64,000 nt of DNA from Arion vulgaris (GCA_020796225.1 CM036758.1:30545647-30609646), one strand, 5' to 3'. Positions 53,650 through 63,825 are shown, counted from the first letter of the stretch. Notes: a model not told the origin generated them from the sequence alone. Made by a program: numbers and translations.

Positions 53650-55140
53650 TTACTAAAAGCAATTACTACTACCAATGATAACATTTCTGAATATTGGAGA
53701 CTACACATCATTCTTCAATATTACATCTTCAATAAGGTTAGGGAAGAAAGAACTTTTCCTTCAGATTGGCAAAAAGCTATTATAGTACCAGTATGGAAGA
53801 AAGAAAAAGGTAAAAACAAGACTGAGGTACATACAGAGGCATTTCCCTCCTAAGCCCTGTGGGAAAAATATGCACAAAAGTTCTGGAGCAACGAATAAGA
53901 CCAATTGTGGAGCGAACACTCATCCCACAACAGTTTGGGTTTAGAAAAGGTAAAGGGTGAATAGATGAAATATTTGCCCTAAGACAAATTAGTGAGAAGA
54001 CAATAGAATACAACAACCAAATGAATATAACCTTTATAGATGAAGAGAAGACTTGATAAGGATTAACAAAGACATAGTATGGGATGTCCTTGAGAATTAC
54101 GAAATGAAAGGCCTGCTAGACTGTGTTAGAGCCATATATAAGAAAAGTGAAAGTGCCATACGAATAAGAGCCGGACTCACAAATTGTTTTCCAGTCAGAT
54201 CGGGAGTACAACAAGGGTGTGTTTTATCACCTCTGCTCTTCATTATATACATGGACAGTATCATCAAAATAGATGAAACGACACTAGATGTAGACCAACA
54301 AAATAAATTGCTCTCTGCTGACGACCAGTGTCTATTCCATAATAATATTGAACAGCTTCAAGAACACATAAACTTACTCAACAATAGCTGCCTCAAATAC
54401 AATATAAAGATCAACATTCAAAAGATAGAAGTCATGACTATAAGCAGAGAACATAAAGATACCAACATACAAATAAATGACCAAACGCTAAAGCAGGTGA
54501 GAGAATTCAAATACCTTGGAAGTATCTTCACATCTGATAGTAGACTGGACAGAGAGATCGAAACTAGAATCCAGCAAGCCAACATTACATACCAGCTTAC
54601 CCCAATCTTGAAACATCCAGCAATTCCAGTAAAGACTAAAAGACAGATTATAAATGTAATCTTAATACCAACATTATGCTACCAGTGCCAAACATGGGCG
54701 CTGACAACAAGTGCAAACAAAAGAGCAAGAAATGGAAATGATCACCTGTGAAATGAGATGCTTGTGGAAAGCAGTAAATAAAAGAAGAAGAGGCCATATA
54801 AGAAATGAATAAATTAGAAGAACAGTCAGGACAACACCTGTTGTTATATTTATTGAAAACAAGACCTAAATTGTTTGGACACCTGGCGAAAATGAACCCG
54901 AATACACCAGTTGCAAGAGCGTACAACCTGAAAATGGAATCATCACGGGGAAGGGGCAGATCAAGAAAAAGATGGATTGATGGAGTTACAGACATCTTGA
55001 AACTCCACAATACCACATCATATCAAGCAACCGAGCGTGTACTATCTCGGAAACCGATCATCAGTTAAACATGCTACACCTGACGGCAAGAAAGCAGTGA
55101 AGGACAAAAGAAAAGTAAGAAGAAAGCCACATCATTCTTT
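53650..55140 (+). pseudogene. LINE-P reverse transcriptase, copy 1, dead
   Basis: An RTE-like reverse transcriptase in intron 2, same strand as LMO4. The order is FPSDWQKAIIVPVWKKEK, a frameshift, RGISLLSPVGKIC, QQFGFRKGKG, a stop, TFIDEEKT (motif A Asp) with two stops, then an open 232-codon stretch at 54053-54751. That stretch has QQGCVLSPLLFIIYMDS and LLSADDQCLF, where the usual FADD catalytic box has become SADD. KYLGSIF and the C-terminal RGRSRKRWIDGVTDI follow. The 3' end is a basic tail near 55140. There is no endonuclease domain, so it is 5'-truncated. Confidence 0.8.
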
Positions 55141-55204
55141 CCAAATTCCTGTCTGCCATCTGTACCAATGTCTAGTTATATATGTTATCTTGATAACTCA
55201 TTAA

Positions 55205-55690
55205 TGTTTGTGACTTTTCTCTAATCCTCTTTTGCCTCACATCGTCAAGATAACAAGAGATTTTTAGAATGGTCTTTTGTGTGCGCTTCATAAACAGTGT
55301 ATTTCACTGCCTCTATTATCTATGAGGTCCACTTTTTGTGTGGACAGACTTTTGCTTTGTATGCACTGTTTCTGAGTAGCATTGCTATTGAGACGCACTG
55401 TCTGTTGGCAATTTGTTTATGTGGCCAACCATTTAATTTGTTGTTTCTTGATGAAGTTCAGTACTGGTGTTGTACCCATTTTGTTTCAGTGGTCATCATT
55501 TCTAAACTCGTCTCTTCTTGATACTCCCAGCATTCTGCATAGGCACTTCATCTCTGTCCTGACTAGTTTTCTTCTATCATTTGATGTCAGCGTCTAGGTT
55601 TGGCACTGATAGCATAATTTTGGGAGAAAGATTGTGTTGTACATTGTTCTTCTAGCGTTCATGGTGACATGTTTGCATTTCAAACTTTTG
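55205..55690 (-). mobile_element. LINE-F 3' end
   Basis: Plus-strand blocks TTTTCTCTAATCCTCTTTTG, TTGATGAAGTTCAGTACTGG and CAGCATTCTGCATAGGCACT match LINE-F at 16335 and 43571. It is inverted relative to LMO4 and lies just upstream of exon 3. Confidence 0.6.
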
Positions 55691-55840
55691 CCATTTGTCC
55701 TATGATTTGATTTACTTTTTTACTTCTATGTTGCATTTTTTCGTTAATTATTCTTCCGTTTGCTGAAGAAATTCTTCTTAGGTATGTACAGTTTTCAACT
55801 TGTTTTACCATTTTATAATCCTGTCTCCTCTTTCCTACAG

Positions 55841-55981
55841 TGCTTTACTTGTTGTACCTGCCACACCCCATTGAACACAGGCGACAGGTATGGTCTTGTA
55901 CAGGGCAGCCTGGTCTGTGAGCAAGATTTTCCCAAAGTCATCAAGAGTATGGCCTCACTGCCCAACAGAACATCACACAAG
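55841..55981 (+). CDS. LMO4: LMO4-type adaptor, coding exon 3
   Basis: The 141-bp exon (47 codons) follows a strong acceptor (CTTTCCTACAG) and completes LIM 2: CFTCCTCHTPLNTGDRYGLV, then SLVCEQDFPKVIK, with ligands C114, C117, C120, C139 and D142. It ends ...RTSHK before GTAAGG. In vertebrate LMO4 a last tiny exon adds Val-Cys-stop after the equivalent Lys. That exon is not found here. Retention of the intron would add VRNSCCWL and a stop. The visible total is 160 residues. Confidence 0.93.
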
Positions 55982-56289
55982 GTAAGGAATAGCTGCTGTT
56001 GGTTGTAGTGTGGTAGTCAATGTCCAGTGTTTCTATTATGTCAACCAACATCACTTGTGGTAGAGTGAGCGTGAGAACATTATGATGGATGATACATTGA
56101 AGGACATCCAATCCTCTAGGATATTACTAGCTAGAGTTGAATTAAACTGAAGATATCGTCTTTCTCGTCCACCGCTTCGACGACGTACAAAAACACGACA
56201 TTCCTATGCTTCTTTATACATTCACCCATGCAAGGTCGATGTTTAATTAAGGTAAAATGTGAAGCACATTTTGGATACAAAGTTGAGGG

Positions 56290-56610
56290 TGTATTGTTTT
56301 AGCTGTTAAAATTAGCTTATCTTCTTCTTCCCTAGGGAGGTATAGATCAGCAACCAAGGTCTTACAAGCCATCCTATCCAAAACCGTCTTTTCTAGATAT
56401 CCCCACTCTCTCTCCATTCTATCTCCAACTTCCTCCTCCATGTGTTCCTGTGTCATCCCTTACCTCTGTTACCTTGGAGGTTCCATCGGAGGGCATGTCT
56501 AGGGATGCTGTCGGTGGTGGTCTACTCCGTGTGTGTCACATCCATCACCAACTTCTGCCCCTTATTTCTTGTTCCACCTGCTTAGCTACTAATTCTGTAC
56601 ATTCTAGAAA
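56290..56610 (-). mobile_element. LINE C-terminal fragment
   Basis: The minus-strand frame gives EHMEEEVGDRMEREWGYLEK, then DRMACKTLVADLYLPREEED. It is the LA-DR--W--LVADLY end of a LINE ORF, with the upstream part out of frame. Confidence 0.6.
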
Positions 56611-56954
56611 CATCACATGTAGTAGTATGTCGTCATATATTTCGCGATATATAAAAATCTACCAACCTTAAACAAACCACAGATACATCATAAGTAGAGA
56701 CTCACCCAATGAAGCTTTGATTATTTGTTTTCCACATATCATTTTAGTTATCTGTCTTTGTAGTTGTCAGAATTGATTATGTCCCATGTTGGTATATTTG
56801 TCGATATGATGCGGGTATGTTTTGTATGATGCATGTTTTTAGAGCCACAAAATGTTTGCATAGTCTGTGGTGTTTCGTTCATAATGACATGTGGTTTAGT
56901 CATTTGTATTTTGGGAGGAAATTACATAGTTCTTAGCTATTGAATTGTAGTCTC

Positions 56955-57183
56955 GTCGTGTGGTGAAACGCAAGGGAAGCAAAGAATAGTACCACTGCGA
57001 CCTACAAGGTACGTCGTAAGAGGCAACTGGTGTAGGACCTAGGGTAGCTACCCTAGTAAATAAAAAGCATCACAGAAATCTAATGTGATGGCCTACTAGT
57101 AGGTGCATAACTGGCACAATGTACAGTCGCTCTTAGGCTTGAATCACAAAGAGTGGTTGATTTGGAGCGTTCAAAGAAGAAGA
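56955..57183 (+). mobile_element. SINE-B copy
   Basis: It contains GCAAAGAATAGTACCACTGC, GTACGTCGTAAGAGGCAACT, AGCTACCCTAGTAAATAAAA and ends GGAGCGTTCAAAGAAGAAG. Complete apart from the damaged first bases. Confidence 0.75.
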
Positions 57184-57204
57184 TTTGTATGTATTACACT
57201 TTGA

Positions 57205-57340
57205 TGGTGAGGATATTATACTCTTGAGTGTCAAACCTGGGCGTTAACATCAAACGATAGAAGAAAACTAGTCACAGCAGAGTTGAAGTGTCTACGCAAG
57301 AATGCTGTGCTTATCCAGAAGAGATTGGTTTAGAAATAAA
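57205..57340 (+). mobile_element. LINE-F fragment
   Basis: CAAACCTGGGCGTTAACATC, AAACGATAGAAGAAAACTAG and a TGTCTACGC-type block are the plus-strand equivalent of 44160-44265 and 55560-55620. It encodes a QTWALTS-like residue run typical of the post-RT region. Confidence 0.6.
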
Positions 57341-57414
57341 GAAAACGTGTATTTTCTGTAGATAATGATGTCAATCTTGGTGACTATGCTCAGTCTGCTA
57401 TATTTCTCCCACCC

Positions 57415-58365
57415 ATGGGTAACACAAATTGGTTTCCAGTAACATCAGGAGTAAGGCAAGGATGTGTTTTATCACCTCTCCTCTTTATTATATACATGGA
57501 TAGTATCACCAAAATAGATGAAGCATCACTCAACGCAGACCAACAAAATGAACTGCTCTTTGCTGACGACCAGTGTTTATTCCATAATAATACTGAACAG
57601 CTTCAAGAACACATAAACTTACTCAACAATAGCTGCCTCAAATACAACATGAAGATCAACATTCAAAAGACAGAAGTCATGACTATAAGCAGAGAAAATA
57701 AAGATATCAACATACAAATAAATGACCAAACGCTAAAGCAGGTGAGAGAATTCAAATACCTTGGAAGTATCTTCACATCTGATAGTAGACTGGACAGAGA
57801 GATCGAAACTAGAATCCAGCAAGCCAACAACATTACATACCAGCTTACTCCAATCTTGAAACACCCAGCAATTCCAGTAGAGACTAAAAGACAGATTATA
57901 AATTCAATCCTTATACCAACACTATGCTACCAGAGCCAAACATGGGCACTGACAAAAGAACAAGAAAAGAAAATTACCACATGCGAAATGAGATGCTTGA
58001 GGAAAGCAGTAAATAAAACAAGAAGAGACCATATAAGAAATGAGGAAATTAGAAGAACAGTCGAACAACACCTGCTGTTAGATTTATTGAAAAACAGAGA
58101 CTCAAATGGTTTGGCCACTTGGTCAGAATGAACCCGAATACACCAGTTGCAAGAGCGTACAACCTGAAAATGGAATCATCAAGAGGAAAGGGCAGACCAA
58201 GAAAAAGATGGGTTGATGGAGTTACAGACATCTTAAAATTCCACAATACCACACCATATCAAGCGAACGAGCGTGCATTATCTCGGAACCGATCATCAGT
58301 TAAACCTGCTACGCCTAGCGGCAAAAAAGCAGAGAAGGACAAAAGAAAAAAAGAAGATGGGTAGC
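57415..58365 (+). pseudogene. LINE-P reverse transcriptase, copy 2
   Basis: An open frame of 238 codons (57415-58131) begins inside the RT with TNWFPVTSGVRQGCVLSPLL and has the intact catalytic box in LLFADDQCLF, then KTEVMTISRE, FKYLGSIFTSDSR, TQTWALT-like and MRCLRKAVNKTRRD. A frameshift near 58125 separates the C-terminus (VRMNPNTPVARAYNLK, RPRKRWVDGVTDI). The 3' end is a basic AAAGAAAAAAAGAAGA tail. It is 5'-truncated, in intron 3, and closely similar to copy 1 from about 54190 onward. Confidence 0.8.
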
Positions 58366-58469
58366 CTGGCTAAGGCTTTGATTGATCCTCCTGTACAGTT
58401 CCACTTCCATAGAGAGATTGTCTTTGATGGTAGAAGCAAAGATAAAAGGAACTGATTTGCAATCCAAAT

Positions 58470-58600
58470 CGCCCGTGTTTTGCTGGAACTGCTAAGGGGA
58501 GCAAAGAATAGTAACACTACGACCTACAAGGCATGCCGTAAGAGGCGACTGAGATTGTGACCTAGAAAAGCTACCATAGTAAGTAAAAGTGTCGTTGAAA
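58470..58600 (+). mobile_element. SINE-B 5' half
   Basis: GCCCGTGTTTTGCTGGAACT, GCAAAGAATAGTAACACTAC, GGCATGCCGTAAGAGGCGAC and AGCTACCATAGTAAGTAAAA are present; the 3' half is lost. Confidence 0.7.
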
Positions 58601-58639
58601 CGTTGAAAAAAAAGTTGGAAACGATACTGGACGGGTGAC

Positions 58640-59080
58640 CATACTGGAAGTTGTTAGGACAAGATGATGGCAACTATGTTATTGGAAAGGAAAATACATT
58701 GACAACTAATAACAACACTAGGTAAATAATACAAAAACAAATATGTTTTACAAAAAGGATGCAAATCACATTTTTTCACATGGGACGATGACCAGTTGGT
58801 GCTGAGAGAAAACACATCAAAGACACTATTTAAATGCCTTTGATAAAGACACCACGTGCTAGGAATCTTGCGAAAGAGCTCAAAATGTGATAAATAATTA
58901 TCGTACTGCTGAGGCATGGCAAACAGCTGCACGACACACCAAACACACAACAACACTAACATGTCCAACCCTGATCATGTGTGGTAGGGGAATGTATTCC
59001 AGAATTGAACTCTACCAGTTATAGTGACCTGCTCACACACCAGAGAGATGCAACGAGACGTGATGGTCAGCTATTTGTCA
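58640..59080 (+). mobile_element. LINE-G 3' fragment
   Basis: CACATCAAAGACACTATTTA corresponds to the KDTL block, and TGTCCAACCCTGATCATGTG with AGAATTGAACTCTACCAGTT matches the C2H2-like tail of 12640-13095. It is strongly decayed. Confidence 0.5.
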
Positions 59081-59245
59081 TCTCCAAGCAAGAAATGGTC
59101 GAATTCAGTGAGAAAGACATGTCTAATAGTTATATCAGCAACATTTGCCCTGCCAAACAATTAATACATTAGTTAACTCAGAGAAGAAATTCTGGACAGA
59201 AAAAGTATTACTACAGTCAACCGGAACAGTATCAGATAACAAGAT

Positions 59246-59366
59246 CGCCGAATGGTTACGGGCCCAAATTGGGGTGTAAAGAATAGAACCACTGTTACCT
59301 GCCAAGCATGTCGTAAGAGGTGAGTAAGGAGGTTGGGGTAGGGCTAGCTACCCACACCGTAAAAAC
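59246..59366 (+). mobile_element. SINE-A/B hybrid 5' part
   Basis: It begins like SINE-A (CGCCGAATGGTTACGGGCCC, AAAGAATAGAACCACTGTTA, CATGTCGTAAGAGGTGAGTA). From about 59335 it reads GGGTAGGGCTAGCTACCC, as in SINE-B. It is a mosaic or an intermediate subfamily. Confidence 0.6.
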
Positions 59367-59645
59367 AAAACAATAGATGGCAACAGAACGGAGAGCGAAC
59401 CGAGTAAATGCTGGCTGAAACTGGACACATCGCTGAAGGATAAGCACAAAGCTCCAAATGGTGCTGAACATGTGACGTAAAACACACCAATGTTAAGGCT
59501 GCATGAATCAGATTTCCACATGAATAGAATTTATGGTATGAGGAGATCTGGTACATCGGTCTGAGTGGTGATCGCGAAAGAGAGATAATAAGATAACAGA
59601 CTTATTGCTGGTATGGATATTTGTTGTCAAATACTTGTATAAATG

Positions 59646-59812
59646 CTGCGTTTGGTCGAATGGATTAGAGCATGGCTCCCATGCGGAGAGCGAGTTCAAT
59701 CCCGGGTAATACCAAGAAGTTTTTGTGTCAGTGGTAAAAGAAAAATCTCAACCTGAACAGTTTCGCGGCAGCCTCACTAGCCATGATTCCATTAAATTCC
59801 CCAGCACATTGC
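59646..59812 (+). mobile_element. SINE-D copy, truncated by minisatellite
   Basis: The head is GTCGAATGGATTAGAGCATG, then GAGTTCAATCCCGGGTAA (B box). The body has TCTCAACCTGAACAGTTTCG. The body ends about 59800, where the T7 array begins. Confidence 0.75.
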
Positions 59813-60765
59813 TGTGTATAAGCTATGCATACTTTACATTGTCGTATATAAGATATGAGTACTTTACATTGTTGTATATAAGATATGAGTACTTTACATT
59901 GTCGTATATAAGATATGAGTACTTTACATTGCTGTATATAAGATATGAGTACTTTACATTGCTGTATATAAGATATGAGTACTTTACATTGTCGTATATA
60001 AGATATGAGTACTTTACATTGCTGTATATAAGATATGAGTACTTTACATTGTCGTATATAAGATATGAGTACTTTACATTGTCGTATATAAGATATGAGT
60101 ACTTTACATTGCTGTATATAAGATATGAGTACTTTACATTGCTGTATATAAGATATGAGTACTTTACATTGTCGTATATAAGATATGAGTACTTTACATT
60201 GTCGTATATAAGATATGAGTACTTTACATTGTCGTATATAAGATATGAGTACTTTACATTGTCGTATATAAGATATGAGTACTTTACATTGCTGTATATA
60301 AGATATGAGTACTTTACATTGTCGTATATAAGATATGAGTACTTTACATTGCTGTATATAAGATATGAGTACTTTACATTGCTGTATATAAGATATGAGT
60401 ACTTTACATTGCTGTATATAAGATATGAGTACTTTACATTGCTGTATATAAGATATGAGTACTTTACATTGTCGTATATAAGATATGAGTACTTTACATT
60501 GCTGTATATAAGATATGAGTACTTTACATTGTCGTATATAAGATATGAGTACTTTACATTGTCGTATATAAGATATGAGTACTTTACATTGTCGTATATA
60601 AGATATGAGTACTTTACATTGTCGTATATAAGATATGAGTACTTTACATTGTCGTATATAAGATAGTACTTTACATTGTCGTATATAAGATATGAGTACT
60701 TTACATTGTCGTATATAAGATATGAGTACTTTACATTGTCGTATATAAGATATGAGTACTTTACT
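59813..60765. repeat. Minisatellite T7, 30-bp unit, about 31 copies
   Basis: The unit is GTATATAAGATATGAG, TACTTTACATTGTC. It is almost perfectly homogeneous. The only frequent difference is the dinucleotide after TTG/TT (GTCG or GCTG, once GTTG), plus one 3-bp deletion near 60665. With 30 bp equal to 10 codons, three frames stay open across the array (313-351 codons), but these are by-products of periodicity. Degenerate units continue at 60891-60960 after an inserted repeat J. Confidence 0.95.
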
Positions 60766-60890
60766 AGTCCCATGCCACATCAAAAGGAAATGCCATTACG
60801 CTCTGATATAACCAAAACAGACATCCGTCTTAGGTTGAAAGAGCAAGCCTTGGCCACATAGAGACAAACATCCTAACAAACATAACAATT
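60766..60890. repeat. Dispersed repeat J inside T7
   Basis: CTAGTCCCATGCCACATCAA, ACATCCGTCTTAGGTTGAAA and GGCCACATAGAGACAAACAT match 50455-50590. T7-like units resume at once after it (GTCGTATATAAGCTAGGC). Confidence 0.55.
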
Positions 60891-60964
60891 GTCGTATATA
60901 AGCTAGGCATATTTTACATTGCCGTTTATTAGCTAGGAATACATCTCACAGCTGGCATATATCT

Positions 60965-61320
60965 TTGTGGGAAAGGGTGCAGATATTTGCCCACACTTGC
61001 AGTGAATGTCAGTGCATGGGTACTAGATCCTAGTTCATTATTTTTCTTTGGCTAGAAACTCATATGTTTGTCAGCACCAAGCAGCTGTAGACCGGTGGAA
61101 ACTCGTCAGTTAACTACCTGAGTGTAAATGATTTGGCCCCAGGCCTGGAAAGGTTGAATGTAGGTCACGGTTAAGTATAATGGAGGGCCTAGCTAGTGGG
61201 TTTTGTTCAGTGTAACAAAGAAGACACGGGAAGGGATTAGGAACAAGAGGGAATTGAACAGTGGAACAAGAAGAGATGGTTGGATGTCCCAGTCATGAAA
61301 TTGAGTGTAAAAATAAAAAA
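60965..61320. other. No recognisable feature
   Basis: Unassigned sequence in LMO4 intron 3 or downstream; no LMO4 terminal exon noticed. Confidence 0.3.
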
Positions 61321-61324
61321 TAAA

Positions 61325-61568
61325 GGCTTTAACTCAAAGGATTGACTTAATTTCACCGGATTTCCCCAATATGACACAAATCTGTATCCGCAGAAGTGAT
61401 ATGACACCTGCCGAGAGTGTATTACAAAGTATGGGACTCCGTAGCTCCAGCAACAGTACTAGGAATCTTCGGGGAAAATTCACCCGTGAACCGAATGACA
61501 CTATCCAGATTCGATCACACGACCTTCAGACCGAACGGCAAACGAATAAGCACTTCGCCATAGAGAGA
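61325..61568 (-). mobile_element. SINE-E copy, inverted
   Basis: The minus strand reads TATGGCGAAGTGCTTATTCG (A box), GAAGGTCGTGTGATCGAATC (B box), GGAGCTACGGAGTCCCATAC and the end GGTGAAATTAAGTCAATCCT. A (GA)n run adjoins at 61562. Confidence 0.7.
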
Positions 61569-61828
61569 GAGAGAGAGGGGGGGTTGACTATCATACTAGT
61601 GCCACATGTGTATATGTCAGTAGGGCCTATCTTGTACTTGTTAATCAGGTAGTTCCTCAGCCTATTATGCCAGCCGGAAAATGAGGACCTGTTCTTCTCT
61701 ATTGAGTTGGTAGTGGGCATCCTGCTTTTGTTGACCCTGGTGATCTATCGTTCATTTGTTGGTATCATCTCATCCTGGGGAAACAATAACATAGGATAGG
61801 AGTGGACACATGACTTCTAGGTCTGACC

Positions 61829-62090
61829 ATCTCCCCCGTGTGGTACCGGGGCCCGCAAGGAAGCAAAGAATAGTACCACTGCGACCTACAATGCATGTCA
61901 TAAGAGGTGACTGATGTTGGCCCCAGGGATGCTACTATAGTAAATAAAAAGCAGCGCATAAATCGGTTGTGCTGACCTACTAGTAGGCGCATAACTGGCA
62001 CAACCTACAACCGCTCTTAGGCTCGGATCACATACAAATCATACAGAGTGGTTGACAGGTCGATATGGATCGTTCGAAGAAGAAGAAGAA
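61829..62090 (+). mobile_element. SINE-B copy 1 of a double insertion
   Basis: It is flanked by AGGTCTGACC at 61819-61828 and 62091-62100. It starts near CCCCGTGTGGTACCGGGGCC, which is almost the SINE-A head, and carries CATGTCATAAGAGGTGACTG, CATACAAATCATACAGAGTG and a GAAGAAGAAGAA end. Confidence 0.8.
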
Positions 62091-62100
62091 AGGTCTGACC

Positions 62101-62318
62101 CTCCGTGTGTTGCTGGGGCTCGCAAGGGAGCAAAGAATAGTGACACTGTGGCCTACAAGTCTTGTCGTAGGGGCAACTAGGTAGGGGTCTAGGAAGCTAT
62201 CCTAGTAAATAAAAAGCGTAGAAATCGGATATGCTGACGTACACTCGCTCTTAGGCTCAGATCACATACAAATCACAAAGAGTGGTTTGCCAGGTAGCCG
62301 TTATGGAGCGTTCGAAGA
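62101..62318 (+). mobile_element. SINE-B copy 2 of a double insertion
   Basis: It lies between AGGTCTGACC at 62091-62100 and at 62319-62328. It starts CTCCGTGTGTTGCTGGGGCT and ends GGAGCGTTCGAAGA. It has small internal deletions relative to copy 1. Confidence 0.8.
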
Positions 62319-62439
62319 AGGTCTGACCATCAAATCTGAGTGTGAGGTCTAACTATGGATCCTAATTGCGAGGTCAGACCAGCATCTCAGTTGTATCATT
62401 AGATAACATCAGCATGGATGTGGTCTGCTCTTTGATTGT

Positions 62440-62570
62440 ATCGGTGTGTACGTCGTGGGACTAAGACTCGCCTGAATGGTAAGGGACACTGGTGATAAAG
62501 CAAGCAAGTCTCAACTCAAAAATCAATTATATGCTTCATGATTACGGCTGAATTCATAGCGGGTAAACAA
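62440..62570 (+). mobile_element. SINE-L 3' half
   Basis: GGGACTAAGACTCGCCTGAA, TGGTAAGGGACACTGGTGAT and GCTGAATTCATAGCGGGTAA match the SINE-L body; the tRNA-like head is missing. Confidence 0.6.
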
Positions 62571-62608
62571 AAATAAAATGTTTGTGCGTTATTGTGTTAC
62601 AAAATTGT

Positions 62609-63042
62609 AATGGCGAAACACGTAAATACAAAGTACTGTAGTTTTACAAAATACAAAAACAATAACAATACACAGCAATGTTTCAACCAAAAGGTCTTTA
62701 TCAAGTAACGGATACAACAGAAGTGAAGAATAGCACTTCTTTCACAGCAACTATTTCACAGCACACTACATATAGAATACAATAAATTCCTAACGTCCCT
62801 AAAATGAAAATCTGTGATTAAAAACAACGAAATAAAGGCAAAAAACTCGAAGTGGAAAAAGGAAGACAAATAATAAAAATCAAGTATAGATATATATATA
62901 TAACCTATATACATTTAACATAAAGTCTTCTTCACTTCTCTTGTATCATTTGCTTGATAAAGGTCTTTTGGTAGAAACGTTGCTGTTTATTGTTTTTGTA
63001 TTTTGTAAAACTACAGTACTTAGTTTTACGTGTTTCGCCGTT
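62609..63042. mobile_element. Inverted-repeat element, Penelope-like terminal repeats
   Basis: Left arm 62609-62730 and right arm 62928-63042 are inverted copies at roughly 85% by eye. They share GGCGAAACACGTAAA, AGTACTGTAGTTTTACAAAA and TACAAAAACAATAA, separated by about 200 bp. Each arm carries a TTGATAAAGG(T/A)C ... GGT-GAAAC string, resembling the decayed hammerhead-ribozyme core reported in Penelope-like terminal repeats. No reverse transcriptase or GIY-YIG frame is present. Confidence 0.6.
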
Positions 63043-63059
63043 GCTACGTAGTTTTACTG

Positions 63060-63825
63060 CAGTCTTCCATTTATATGTAAAATTTTACTGCCAGTGCATT
63101 TCTTTTATTGCACATTATGTTTTCTGTTTGTCTTAGACATTTCTCATGCTTTCTTTAACTTCTTTTTCCCCCTTTTTCCCCACCTCCTTACCTCCACATC
63201 CTTACCTTCTTTGAAAACATGTAGCTTATTAATAAAATGCAGTTCTTTAATGGGAGATGGCATCCTGTATCCTATATGATTCTCGTGACTTGCCTTTGTT
63301 TAGTGTTGACAAGGAAGTCATAAATATGTAGAAACCCGTATATTATTAGACCTCGGAAATAACCCAAATTACCAAACATTGAACTTGAACCACAGTCTTT
63401 ATTTTTCTTAACTACCATCACCTAGGGACACTGTTGGTCGTATTGTACATTGATATATATATATATATTGAGATATATATATATATATATACACAACATC
63501 GACAATCAAATTTGATTCTAACAGTGTTAGCATACGCACAGAATATAGTGTTTATATTTGTGAGATGAAACAAGCGCACGCACACAAACAACAACAAAAT
63601 GCCTTGGTTAAATTTCAGTGTATGACAATTTATGTTTTTCCCTAGAGCATCATATACTGGTCTACTTATTGACTATTTTTCTTGGCCTCTGTGCTTCCAC
63701 CTGGGTTCTTAGAACTCTTGATTTAGCGTGGGGCAAGTACTGGGCCCACTCTTGATTCACTTGTGGTAAGTGCTGGGCCATGAACGTTGACATCCACAAC
63801 AGGGATAGAGACAAGAAACGAGGAA
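63060..63825. other. No gene seen; (TA)n microsatellite
   Basis: Pyrimidine-rich then mixed sequence. A TA-repeat tract lies at about 63452-63492. No exon or repeat family recognised. Confidence 0.35.

Noticed and set aside
59725..60783. Long open frames of 313-351 codons on both strands
   Set aside because: They are by-products of a 30-bp minisatellite whose length is divisible by three; three overlapping frames on two strands cannot all be genes and no domain is present.
63616..63650. Possible LMO4 last exon after an AAATTTCAG acceptor
   Set aside because: The next codons (TGT ATG ACA ...) do not give the expected Val-Cys-stop and the acceptor is weak.
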